Origin: Fibrobacter succinogenes
Lineage (GTDB): Bacteria; Fibrobacterota; Fibrobacteria; Fibrobacterales; Fibrobacteraceae
Reading direction: 5' to 3'
DNA length: 42,254 nucleotides
Assembly (NCBI GenBank): GCA_902799745.1
Contig: CADCBQ010000030.1
Coordinates: 1 to 42,254, forward strand
In this document: positions 26,444 to 34,532 of the stretch, piece by piece
How the letters are laid out: each line of letters starts with the position of its first letter
Position numbering within the stretch: position 1 is the first letter of the stretch
Made by a program: the position numbers and the translations under genes
The notes under the pieces: model-generated
The model's input: only the letters and a program-made list of their open reading frames with translations
Told to the model about the DNA's origin: nothing
The model's database searches: none

Positions 26444-28471
26444 GCAAAGAGCATAGAAGAACAGGTAGAAGATTGGTGCAAAAAGCAATTAGAAAAGTAC
26501 TTCACCAAAACAGAAAGTATCAACTCTGAAATCGACGAAGCTCTTAAAACAGCTCCTAGCAAAAAAGGCGGTTCGGGGCAAAACCTTCCTGATATCAAAT
26601 GCCTTGCATCTATCGGTTCTAAAAACATCCCTGTAATGATTGAATGCAAAGGCACTAAAGGTGATTTTGCAAAAACAGACGAAAAGGGTTTGATTTCTAA
26701 TACGAATAAAAAAGGAGAACCCGATTATACAGCCGTTACAAAATATGCCGTTAATGGTGCCGTTCACTATGCGAAATCAATTCTTGATTTCACTGAAACA
26801 TATAAAGAAGCAATTGCCATTGGTGTGAATGGTTATAAGCAAGATAACGAATTGCAAATAGAAATTGGTGTTTACTACTTATCAAAAGATAACCTCGCAA
26901 TACCTAAAAAGGTTGGAGATTTTTCAGACCTGAGTTTTTTAAAAAAGAAAAACTTGAAGGAATTCTTTAAAAAAATTGATGAACTTAAATTGACGCCAGA
27001 AGAAATAGAAGGCAGAAAACTTGCTCTTGAAGATGAAATTGAAAGCAAGTTAAAACGCCTCAACCAAACAATGCATGACGATTTAAACATTACAGTCAAG
27101 TCAAGAGTGATGCTTATTGTCGGGTTAATCATGGCGGGACTTGGCGTTGAAGGTGTTTCTGGAGGTCTCGAAGTTGAAGAATTAAAGGGAGAATTAGGAA
27201 AAAAATCTAATGATGCACAAAAAGTCATTGATAAGGTAGAGGATTTCTTACGCGTTAAAAATCTCCCTGAAGAGAAGCGCGAAGCAATAATGCATGAACT
27301 TTCGAATGTGTTTAAAAATCAGGATCTTTATACGCCGAAGAATGGCGAAAGCAAGCTCAGGAAAGTCTACGCCATTCTCCATAAAGATATTTTGCCTTAT
27401 CTCACTTCTGATTTGCATAATATTGATTTTACGGGAAGACTTTTCAATGTTCTCAATGACTGGGTCGATGTTCCCGATGGTGCGGAAAATGATGTTGTTT
27501 TGACCCCTCGGTACGTAACGGAATTGATGGCAAAACTTACAGAAGTCAACATGAACAGTTATGTTTGGGATTATGCCACCGGTTCTGCGGGTTTCTTAAT
27601 TTCAGCGATGCATTTGATGATCGCAGATGCAAAAAACAAAATAAAAAGCCCTGAAGAATTACGAAAAGAAATCGCAAAGATTAAAGCAGAAAAGCTTTTA
27701 GGCATTGAGAAACTTCCTGAAATTTACATCCTTGCTGTTTTGAATATGATTTTGATGGGTGATGGTTCGTCAAACATCATCAATGGGGATTCAACGCAAT
27801 ATGATGGAAAATATAAACAAGGCGAAATGAAAGACAAAGAATTTCCTGCAAATGTATTCTTGTTGAATCCTCCCTATTCTGCTCCCGGCAAAGGATTGAA
27901 TTTTGTAGAGAAAGCTCTTTCAAAGATGAAAGGTGGTAGAGCAGCGGTTCTGATTCAAGAGAATGCAGGAAGTACACAAGGTGATGGATATACAAAAAAG
28001 ATTTTGAACAAAAACACCTTGATTGCATCCATACATATGAGCACCGATTTGTTTATTGGCAAATCAAGCGTGCAAACGGCAATTTATGTTTTCGATGTAG
28101 GTACTCCGCACGACACTGAAAAGCTTGTAAAGTTCATTGATTTTTCAAATGATGGGTACGCTAGGCAAAATCGTCGAAAATCCAGTCAAAGTGTAAACCT
28201 TAAAGATGTTAACAACGCCAAAGAACGCTATGCGGAACTCGTAAATCTTGTGGTTCGTGGTAAAGGGAAGGATAACAAGAATCTAAACTACTACAAAGAT
28301 TGTTATGTCGAAGACTACATAACACTCGAAGGGAATGACTGGACATATAGCCAGCACAAGAAAATTGACATTAAGCCCACTGAAGATGATTTTAAGAAAG
28401 TTGTCAAGGAATATATGGCTTGGCAAATCAGCGATTTAATCAAAAATGGAGAAGAACGCCTGGGAAAATAG
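26444..28471 (+). CDS. BcgI-like restriction-modification subunit (nuclease plus N6-adenine methylase)
   Basis: This 675-residue fused enzyme has an N-terminal PD-(D/E)XK nuclease domain, seen as LPDIK (Asp51) and VMIECKGT (Glu68, Lys70). A helical part (about 185-340) follows, then an HsdM-type adenine methylase with VVLTPRYVTELM, SAM motif DYATGSAGF (377-385) and catalytic NPPY (476-479). Nuclease and methylase in one chain beside a separate specificity gene is the layout of BcgI-type (type IIB) systems, which cut on both sides of a bipartite site. The ATG at 26444 has AAGGA upstream. The final codons and stop form a frameshift signal into the next gene. It is clearly richer in A and T than the flanks, which suggests transfer. 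Confidence 0.85.
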   Translation, partial: AKSIEEQVEDWCKKQLEKYFTKTESINSEIDEALKTAPSKKGGSGQNLPDIKCLASIGSKNIPVMIECKGTKGDFAKTDEKGLISNTNKKGEPDYTAVTKYAVNGAVHYAKSILDFTETYKEAIAIGVNGYKQDNELQIEIGVYYLSKDNLAIPKKVGDFSDLSFLKKKNLKEFFKKIDELKLTPEEIEGRKLALEDEIESKLKRLNQTMHDDLNITVKSRVMLIVGLIMAGLGVEGVSGGLEVEELKGELGKKSNDAQKVIDKVEDFLRVKNLPEEKREAIMHELSNVFKNQDLYTPKNGESKLRKVYAILHKDILPYLTSDLHNIDFTGRLFNVLNDWVDVPDGAENDVVLTPRYVTELMAKLTEVNMNSYVWDYATGSAGFLISAMHLMIADAKNKIKSPEELRKEIAKIKAEKLLGIEKLPEIYILAVLNMILMGDGSSNIINGDSTQYDGKYKQGEMKDKEFPANVFLLNPPYSAPGKGLNFVEKALSKMKGGRAAVLIQENAGSTQGDGYTKKILNKNTLIASIHMSTDLFIGKSSVQTAIYVFDVGTPHDTEKLVKFIDFSNDGYARQNRRKSSQSVNLKDVNNAKERYAELVNLVVRGKGKDNKNLNYYKDCYVEDYITLEGNDWTYSQHKKIDIKPTEDDFKKVVKEYMAWQISDLIKNGEERLGK

Positions 28472-29649
28472 CTCACCCTCGTTCTAAAGTATCCGGGAAC
28501 GAGGGTGGATTTAAGGAATTTAGGATAGGCGATTTATTCGATTCACAGACAGGTGATGTCGATTTACAGCAAAGTGATGTAAATGGGGAAGGCTCTTTCT
28601 TTATAAATTCAGGATTAGAAAACTGTGGTATAAAGGGAAAAACAGATCGTCAAGCGAAAATATTTGCATCAAATACAATCACAATTGATTTTTGGGGAAA
28701 TTCTTATTATAGACCATTTGAATATAAACTGGCAACACATAACCACGTTTTTTCCTTATCTTCCAAATTCATAGAAATGAATGAAAAAATAGGATTATAC
28801 ATAACATCACAAATGGGATATTTAAAAAACGTCTTTTCCTACAACAATATGGGAACATGGACCAGAATTAAGGAAAAAAAGATATTCTTACCGACAAATC
28901 AACATGGAAGTATTGATTCAACATACATGGAAGATTATGTCAACAATGTACAAAAGCATCAGTATACACGAATAAAGGATTATCTAGAAACAAATAGACT
29001 TGATGATTGCACCCTTTCCCCAAAAGAACGCGATTGTATTCAAATGAAGAATGTTACATTCAAGGCAATAGCCATTGGCTCTTTATTTGATATTCATCCA
29101 ACCAAAGCGTACAAAGCAACGAATAAAGATTTATTTAAAGAAAAAGGCAAAATTCCTGTTGTAGCCAATTCTTCTGTAGATAATGGTATTGGTGGGTGGA
29201 CGAATCTTGAAGCCACAGAGAATGGCAATAAAGTTATTTTTAGTGATACTACAACATCTGATTCTATTTTCTATCAACCCAATGATTTTGTTGGTTATCC
29301 CCATGTTCAAGGGCTATACCCATATTGCAATAAGTGGAGTAAAAATAGTTTGTTGTATTTCGTTTCTTGTTTTAGGAAAAGCGCTTCGGGACTATTTAAT
29401 TACGGAAATAAGTTTACGAGAGTTATTGCCTCAAAAATGAATGTTAACCTTCCTATCACTAAAAATGGCGATATCGACTACGATTTTATGGAGAACTTTA
29501 TTTCGGCACAGAAAAAGCTGATTGCAAAGAAATTGATTTGTTGGCTTGAACAGCAGAATATAAACGACAATATTCTAAAAATTGAAAAAACAATTCCTAA
29601 ACAAGTATTACCAAATGCCGCTGACCAAAAGAAAAAGTATTCGACTTAA
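28420..29649 (+). CDS. Specificity (S) subunit, in the -1 frame of the methylase gene
   Basis: The subunit has two target-recognition domains. The first begins FKEFRIGDLFDSQTGD (nucleotide 28515 on) and the second FKAIAIGSLFDIHP. Each is followed by a spacer helix (MEDYVNNVQKHQYTRIKDYL and MENFISAQKKLIAKKLICWL), as in HsdS and BcgI-B. No ATG or GTG exists in this frame before the first domain. The only independent start is TTG 28420, with AAGGA nine bases upstream. It would spend its first 16 codons on out-of-frame methylase sequence. The alternative is entry by -1 frameshift at 28462-28468, adding 393 residues to the methylase (1068 in total). Both routes may be used. Confidence 0.8.
   Translation: MANQRFNQKWRRTPGKIAHPRSKVSGNEGGFKEFRIGDLFDSQTGDVDLQQSDVNGEGSFFINSGLENCGIKGKTDRQAKIFASNTITIDFWGNSYYRPFEYKLATHNHVFSLSSKFIEMNEKIGLYITSQMGYLKNVFSYNNMGTWTRIKEKKIFLPTNQHGSIDSTYMEDYVNNVQKHQYTRIKDYLETNRLDDCTLSPKERDCIQMKNVTFKAIAIGSLFDIHPTKAYKATNKDLFKEKGKIPVVANSSVDNGIGGWTNLEATENGNKVIFSDTTTSDSIFYQPNDFVGYPHVQGLYPYCNKWSKNSLLYFVSCFRKSASGLFNYGNKFTRVIASKMNVNLPITKNGDIDYDFMENFISAQKKLIAKKLICWLEQQNINDNILKIEKTIPKQVLPNAADQKKKYST
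28462..28508 (+). promoter_or_regulatory. Predicted programmed -1 ribosomal frameshift signal
   Basis: The slippery heptamer G-GGA-AAA (28462-28468) is in the methylase frame and directly followed by its UAG stop. The 5-base spacer TAGCT comes next. Then a perfect 11-bp hairpin pairs CACCCTCGTTC (28474-28484) with GAACGAGGGTG (28497-28507) around a 12-base loop. After a -1 slip the next codon, ATA 28468, is in frame with the specificity gene. There is no T run, so the hairpin is not a terminator. Confidence 0.7.
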
Positions 29650-29671
29650 AAGCCGAATGTTGCGGGGCTAG

Positions 29672-29690
29672 CCCCCCCCCCAAAAAAAAA
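29672..29690 (+). repeat. Homopolymer tract C10-A9
   Basis: Ten C are followed by nine A, 22 bases after the specificity gene stop. Tracts of this length are prone to slippage. The C run could pair with the G8 run at 29819-29826. Confidence 0.9.
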
Positions 29691-29730
29691 TTCTTATCGA
29701 AACTCACAAATTGATGTTAGAACTTGATAA

Positions 29731-29777
29731 AAATTTGTCAATTTTGACAAATTTTGACATTTGATTGAATGTATATT
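29731..29777 (+). promoter_or_regulatory. Operator-like palindrome and promoter of the 260-aa gene
   Basis: A perfect dyad joins AAATTTGTCAA (29731-29741) to its inverse complement (29744-29754) with a 2-base centre. A third half-site, TTTTGACA, follows at 29752-29759. The -10-like box GTATATTTG (TATATT at 29772-29777) comes next. A dimeric repressor bound here would overlap the promoter. No candidate repressor gene is visible nearby. Confidence 0.55.
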
Positions 29778-29818
29778 TGTAGTGTAATCAAATCACTAAC
29801 ACCCATAAATTTCATCAA

Positions 29819-29826
29819 GGGGGGGG
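29819..29826 (+). repeat. G8 tract in the ribosome binding position
   Basis: AAGGGGGGGG ends four bases before the ATG of the next gene, so the tract itself forms part of the ribosome binding site. A change in length would alter spacing and could switch translation strength. Confidence 0.8.
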
Positions 29827-29830
29827 TATT

Positions 29831-30613
29831 ATGAAGTGGTTTACGCATGAAGAATTAATTGATGAAATCGTGGCTCATTTGAAGATTAAAAGTATTGGTG
29901 ACGGGAAATGGAAGGTTACGAGCCATATAGACAAGCAAAATGGAAGTATTGAGCTGTCTATGATCACATACAAACAAACTGAAAGAGGCAAATTGCGAGA
30001 ACAGAGAAACAAACAATTTGCAAAAGACCTTTTACATGAACTAATCGGCAAAAACAGAAAATATGTTTGGGATCCTGGCGACATCGAAGGCTTGATTTAT
30101 TATGCCAGCGGCAAATACTGTCTACTAGAAACAGATATTGAACAAAGGGTTTTTGACTCGCAACCGCGGGGCTACTGGATATGGAAAACCTCTATCGGCT
30201 ATGGCGACTATCCTGATTTTTGCAAAAATCTCAAGGAGTTTGAAGATGCAGTTAAGACGGCACCAGCAGATTTGAAAACAGTACGAGAGAAAACCATTGA
30301 TAAAGCCGTTGAAATTGTGGCTGAATTGAATCGAGGCGACAAGATAATCAGACTCTATGACAAGGTGTTTTCCCAAAAAGTGCACAAGAACGAAATCCAA
30401 GACGGATTCATGGCAAGGGCGAAAGAACTGATTTTCAATGCGACAAGGGAGCAACTAGAGTCTGCCTACGACGAATACATGGAAGTAAGTGATGATTATA
30501 CACCAGGATCGTATATCTTTGAAGTAATGCTCAAGCAAATTGGCAACAAGGCTCCAAATCCCGAAAACGAAAAGACCATCGATTACATTCAGTTTACAGA
30601 CGTAAGGAGATAG
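29831..30613 (+). CDS. Unrecognised 260-aa protein in the restriction island
   Basis: The protein starts MKWFTHEELIDEIVAHLK and is soluble, charged and mixed alpha/beta by look, with no signal peptide or membrane segment. The N-terminal 120 residues contain aromatic-rich WDPGDIEGLIYYASGKY and RGYWIWKTSIGYGDYPDF. The C-terminal half is helical (KAVEIVAELNRGDKIIRLYDK, ARAKELIFNATREQLESAYDEY). I do not recognise a family. It has its own palindrome-bearing promoter and a G8 tract at the ribosome binding site. It follows the specificity gene on the same strand with similar AT-rich composition, so it probably belongs to the same acquired unit. An accessory, regulatory or toxin-like role is possible but not shown. 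Confidence 0.7.
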   Translation: MKWFTHEELIDEIVAHLKIKSIGDGKWKVTSHIDKQNGSIELSMITYKQTERGKLREQRNKQFAKDLLHELIGKNRKYVWDPGDIEGLIYYASGKYCLLETDIEQRVFDSQPRGYWIWKTSIGYGDYPDFCKNLKEFEDAVKTAPADLKTVREKTIDKAVEIVAELNRGDKIIRLYDKVFSQKVHKNEIQDGFMARAKELIFNATREQLESAYDEYMEVSDDYTPGSYIFEVMLKQIGNKAPNPENEKTIDYIQFTDVRR

Positions 30614-30659
30614 ACGATGGTCGATGATATCAAGCTAAGCATGTCAATATTTTGAACGT

Positions 30660-30817
30660 ATGAAAAAAAAGCCAGGCGTTGCGGGCTGGCGTCTGAAGCC
30701 CGCAAGAAGGGGAAGCGGAAGACCCGGCTAGGGTGGGTGTAAAGGAGAAGCCCGCTCGGAGGCGGGCTTGACACTTTGGGGTGGGGCCGGGGCTGAAGCG
30801 AGGGGAAAGCTTTCCCC
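30660..30817. repeat. GC-rich palindromic block at the island's right edge
   Basis: This 210-base gap (30614-30823) switches abruptly from AT-rich to GC-rich. It holds hairpins TTGCGGGCT/AGCCCGCAA (30679-30705) and AAGCCCGC/GCGGGCTT (30748-30769), and the palindrome GGGGAAAGCTTTCCCC (30802-30817). The 10-mer ACCCGGCTAG (30722-30731) recurs at 38432-38441. A 23-codon frame (30660-30731, MKKKPGVAGWRLKPARRGSG and three more residues) has no ribosome binding site and is doubtful as a gene. The block may mark a recombination edge or act as a terminator cluster for both strands. Confidence 0.5.
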
Positions 30818-30823
30818 CTTCTT

Positions 30824-31525
30824 TTAATCTTCCAAGAAATACTGCACGTTCGTTACGACGCGAACTTTCTTAATATACGGCGTATTTTCATCGCGGTCTT
30901 CAATGGAGAATACGCCCTGCGTAGCCGTCTTAATTTTGCCGAGTTTGCTATCGGAATCCTTCGCAAACTTTTCGGCGGCATTCCTTGCATTCTTAGTAGC
31001 CTCGTCAATCATGGCAGGCTTGATTTCGTTGAGACCGTTAAAGCTATAGACGGTGCGATACTGGTAATCGCTACCGCTAAAGGCGATTCCATGTTTCAGG
31101 AGTTCGCTCTGTTTCTCCATGACCTTACGAACAAGAGCCACATCGTTTGTGGCTACCGTTGCCACAACTGTCGCAACATAACGATAGGCATGTTTGCCGC
31201 CGCTGTACAATTCGCCATCGGCATCGACAATCGCCGGAGTCGAGTAAGTAATATTTTCTTTTTTCACGCCGTTTTCGAGCAGGAACTTTTCAAGTATCTG
31301 CGACTTGGACTGTAATGTTGCAGAAAGCTCGGCAAGATCGTTGCCCACCTCTTTGTATACAATCGGCCAAATCACAAAATCAGCCGAAACTTCACGTTCG
31401 GCAAGTCCGCGCACAAACACCACACGGTCGCGGTCCTTGACATCAATTTGAGCGCGATAGAAAAAAGCACCCAAGCACAAAATGGCCACTGCCAAAATGA
31501 TTGCTTCTTTAACTCTTGATTGCAT
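30824..31525 (-). CDS. SIMPL-domain (DUF541) membrane-anchored protein
   Basis: This 233-residue protein has an N-terminal membrane anchor or signal (AIILAVAILCLGAFFY) and a SIMPL/DUF541 domain. The domain shows VVFVRGLAEREVSADFVIWPI at its start, FLLENGVKKENITYSTPAI, and the conserved ARNAAEKFAKDSDSKLGKIKTA near the C-terminus. It is probably periplasmic. The family's function is mostly unknown; some members are tied to oxidative or envelope stress. AAGGAG lies nine bases before the ATG at 31525. It is divergent from polA, and their start codons are 53 bases apart. Confidence 0.82.
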   Translation of the reverse strand: MQSRVKEAIILAVAILCLGAFFYRAQIDVKDRDRVVFVRGLAEREVSADFVIWPIVYKEVGNDLAELSATLQSKSQILEKFLLENGVKKENITYSTPAIVDADGELYSGGKHAYRYVATVVATVATNDVALVRKVMEKQSELLKHGIAFSGSDYQYRTVYSFNGLNEIKPAMIDEATKNARNAAEKFAKDSDSKLGKIKTATQGVFSIEDRDENTPYIKKVRVVTNVQYFLED

Positions 31526-31566
31526 ATCCAACTCCTTTTTTACATAAATCCAATATACAAATTTTC

Positions 31567-31572
31567 TACATT
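31567..31572 (+). promoter_or_regulatory. -10-like box next to the polA start codon
   Basis: TTTTCTACATTCAATGC is followed by ATG 31579, leaving six bases between TACATT and the start. No ribosome binding site is present, so polA may be leaderless. Confidence 0.4.
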
Positions 31573-31578
31573 CAATGC

Positions 31579-34389
31579 ATGCCTGAAAAGACTCTACTTT
31601 TGCTCGACTCCTACGCTCTCGCGTTCCGCATGTTTTACGCCTATTCGCAGAACCCGCTGAAAAACAGCCAGGGCGAAGAGGTTTCGATGATGCACGGCTA
31701 CTGGGGCGCAGTACTCCGCATTCTTGCAAAGCACAAGCCGACGCATTTCGCCATTGCACGCGACGTGGCGCACACCAAGACTTTCAGGCACGAACTTTAC
31801 CCCGACTACAAGGCCAATCGCGGACCCATGCCCGAAGAGATGGCAGCACAGATGCCGCTCCTTGGCGAAAGTCTGGAAGCAAGCGGAATCCCGCTTTTGT
31901 CGGAACCGGGTTACGAAGCGGACGACGTGATGGCAAGTACCGCCATGGCTGCAGTCGAAGCAGGCTTTGACCATGTGGTGATTTTAAGTAAAGACAAGGA
32001 CATGTCGCAAATCGTAACCGACAAGATCCATCTTTTCCACTTGACGAAAGGCGCCGACGGCATTGACTTTGGCCCCGAACAGGTTCTTGAAAAATACGGA
32101 CTTCCGCCCGAAAAAATCCGCGATTATTTGGCGCTCATGGGTGACGCAAGCGACAACGTCCCCGGCGTTCCGAAGGTGGGTCCGAAAACAGCCATCCAGT
32201 TGTTGAACGACTTCGGTGACATGGACAACCTTTACGCGAATCTGGATAAAGTGACCAAGAAGGGTTTGCACGACAACCTGGAAAACAACCGCGAAAAGGC
32301 ATTCCTCAGCCGCGAACTGGTGACACTCCAAACCAAGCGAGCCTTTAGCGGGAACCTCGACACGCTTGAATACAACGGCCTGCACGTGGACACCTTGGCG
32401 CAGATGTTCAAGGATCACGAAATCAACAGCCTGCTGCGCCTTTTGGAAGGCATTCCGAGCAAGACGGGCTTTGTGCGCGAAAGCGATGGCACGGGAAGCA
32501 CTGACTCTGCGAACGGAGACACCGTAGTAAGCGCCGATTTTCCGGTCGATATCCCGCCGACTTATATCTGTGTTGACACCGATGAAATTTTCGAACAGAT
32601 GAAGGTGGAATTTGCCGCCGCAAGCACTGTGGGCATCGACACCGAAACTGACGGACTCGATCCGATGCAATGCAACCTCGTAGGGCTTTGCCTTTCGGCA
32701 GACCCCGCCAAGGGCTACTACATTCCGCTCGGACATTCCGACGAAATCGGATTCCCGCTGCCGATAGGCCCCAAGGGCAATTACGACTTGAACAAGGTCA
32801 AGGCATGGTTCAGCGAATTCATCACCGATAATTCTCGCGAACTCGTTTTCCATAACGCAAAATTCGACTTGCATGTTCTCGCCCGCACCTTCAAGATTCC
32901 GCAGAACGCTATCGATAACGCAAACCTCATCGACACGCTGATTGCGGCCTGGATGCTTTCGCCGGGACAGTCGGGTCTTGGCCTCGACAACCAGGTGATG
33001 CAACGCCTGCAGCATGAGATGATTCCGATTGAGAATTTGATTGGCCGCGGCAAGAACCAGATTACCTTTAATCGCGTCGCCGTCAAAGATGCTACTGAAT
33101 ACGGCGCCGAAGACGCTGTCTATACGCTTCGCCTGTGGGAACCACTCAAAAAGGAACTTGAAAAGCTCGATTACGTGAAGTATTTCTTCGAGCAAGAAAT
33201 GCCGCTCCTGAAGGTACTTTTCCAGATGGAATCTGTGGGCGTCGCCATCGATGTTCCCGCCCTCAAGACGCTGGAACAGGAACTGCAGCGCCGCATCGAA
33301 AACTTGGAAAAAGAAATCTGCGACATGGCCGGTTTCGAATTCAACATCGGTTCGCCCAAGCAACTTGGCGAAGTCCTTTTCGACACTCTCGGACTCCCTG
33401 AAATCAAGAAGCGCAGTACCGACGCCGTCGTTCTCGAAGAACTCAGCTACAAGGCGCCGCACCCGATTGTTTTCGCAGTCATCGAATACCGCGAACTCAA
33501 GAAAATGCAGAGCACCTACATCACGGTGCTTCCGACGCTGGTGAATCCGGATACCAAGCGCATCCACACGAGCTTTATCCAATGGGGTACGGCAACAGGC
33601 CGCCTCTCTAGCCGCGATCCGAACCTGCAGAACATTCCCGTACGCAGCGACCTCGGCAAAAAGATTCGCGCCTCGTTCGTGCCGCAAAGCAAGGACAACG
33701 TGATTCTCGCCGTAGACTACTCGCAGATTGAATTGCGTATGCTCGCCCACTTGAGTGGCGACGAAGCGCTCATCGAAAGCTACAAGGAAGGCATTGACAT
33801 TCACGCCCGCACCGCTGCCGCAATTTACGGAGTCAAGCTCGAAGAAGTCAACAGCGACATGCGCCGCGACGCCAAGGTGGTGAATTTCGGCGTGCTCTAC
33901 GGCATGACGGCCTTCCGCTTAAGCCGCGACCTGAAAATTCCGATGTCGCAGGCAAAGGACTTTATCTCCGGCTACTTCGATATGTATCAAGGCGTGCAGC
34001 AATACATCGAAGACATCAAGGCTGCCGCCCACCGCGACGGTTACGTGGAAACGCTTTCGGGCCGCCGCCGCTATATCGCCGGCATTGACTCTAGCGATCG
34101 CATGGAATCGCAGATGGCCGAGCGCATGGCCGTGAATACTCCCGTCCAAGGCTCCGCCGCCGACCTCATCAAGATTGCGATGATCCGCATCCAAAAGCGA
34201 ATCAACGAAGAAAACCTGCCGCTCAAAATGATGCTGCAGGTTCACGATGAACTCGTATTTGAATGCCCCCGCGACCAGGTGGAGCCCATGTCGCAAATGG
34301 TCAAAGCCGAAATGGAAGGTGCTATGCAGCTCAAGGTTCCGCTTGTCGCAAGTGTCGGCTTCGGCGAGAACTGGCTAGAAGCTCATTAA
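31579..34389 (+). CDS. polA: DNA polymerase I
   Basis: This 936-residue three-domain enzyme works in Okazaki fragment processing and repair. The 5'-3' exonuclease (about 1-300) has KANRGPMPEEMAAQ, GYEADDVMA, SKDKDMSQIV and GDASDNVPGVPKVGPKTA. The 3'-5' proofreading domain is intact, with GIDTETDG (exo I), HNAKFDLH (exo II) and YGAEDAVY (exo III). The polymerase domain has ATGRLSSRDPNLQNIPVR, VDYSQIELRMLAHLSGD, RRDAKVVNFGVLYG and VHDELVFE. Proofreading residues are present, unlike in the Taq-type branch. The ATG at 31579 follows the -10-like box by six bases. Long frames on the opposite strand are shadows of this gene. Confidence 0.97.
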   Translation: MPEKTLLLLDSYALAFRMFYAYSQNPLKNSQGEEVSMMHGYWGAVLRILAKHKPTHFAIARDVAHTKTFRHELYPDYKANRGPMPEEMAAQMPLLGESLEASGIPLLSEPGYEADDVMASTAMAAVEAGFDHVVILSKDKDMSQIVTDKIHLFHLTKGADGIDFGPEQVLEKYGLPPEKIRDYLALMGDASDNVPGVPKVGPKTAIQLLNDFGDMDNLYANLDKVTKKGLHDNLENNREKAFLSRELVTLQTKRAFSGNLDTLEYNGLHVDTLAQMFKDHEINSLLRLLEGIPSKTGFVRESDGTGSTDSANGDTVVSADFPVDIPPTYICVDTDEIFEQMKVEFAAASTVGIDTETDGLDPMQCNLVGLCLSADPAKGYYIPLGHSDEIGFPLPIGPKGNYDLNKVKAWFSEFITDNSRELVFHNAKFDLHVLARTFKIPQNAIDNANLIDTLIAAWMLSPGQSGLGLDNQVMQRLQHEMIPIENLIGRGKNQITFNRVAVKDATEYGAEDAVYTLRLWEPLKKELEKLDYVKYFFEQEMPLLKVLFQMESVGVAIDVPALKTLEQELQRRIENLEKEICDMAGFEFNIGSPKQLGEVLFDTLGLPEIKKRSTDAVVLEELSYKAPHPIVFAVIEYRELKKMQSTYITVLPTLVNPDTKRIHTSFIQWGTATGRLSSRDPNLQNIPVRSDLGKKIRASFVPQSKDNVILAVDYSQIELRMLAHLSGDEALIESYKEGIDIHARTAAAIYGVKLEEVNSDMRRDAKVVNFGVLYGMTAFRLSRDLKIPMSQAKDFISGYFDMYQGVQQYIEDIKAAAHRDGYVETLSGRRRYIAGIDSSDRMESQMAERMAVNTPVQGSAADLIKIAMIRIQKRINEENLPLKMMLQVHDELVFECPRDQVEPMSQMVKAEMEGAMQLKVPLVASVGFGENWLEAH

Positions 34390-34396
34390 CTCTTTA

Positions 34397-34470
34397 AAAA
34401 GATTTACATAGTAACTAAATCTTTTCGTACGTTGTAAGCCGTTCAATAGTTTTTGAACGGGCTTACTTAT
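34397..34470 (+). terminator. Two hairpins after polA
   Basis: The first is a perfect 9-bp stem (AAAAGATTT 34397-34405 with AAATCTTTT 34417-34425). The second is a 13-bp stem with one bulged G (GTAAGCCGTTCAA from 34434, closing at 34466), followed by a T-rich but interrupted TTATTATAT. Together they probably end the polA transcript. Confidence 0.5.
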
Positions 34471-34532
34471 TATATGGCATGTTTCAAATTTTTCGGTATA
34501 GATTAAGGGCGTATTTTGAAAAAGGACCGAAA

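Noticed and set aside
28474..28507. Hairpin at the methylase/specificity junction as a terminator
   Set aside because: No T run follows, and the downstream gene lacks its own promoter. Spacing to the slippery heptamer explains it better.
30660..30731. 23-codon basic peptide gene
   Set aside because: There is no ribosome binding site, and the frame lies across a GC-rich palindrome. It is mentioned only inside the repeat entry.
31984..33804. 606-codon open frame opposite polA
   Set aside because: It is a shadow of the polA codon pattern. It has no ribosome binding site or recognisable domain, while polA is complete on the other strand.
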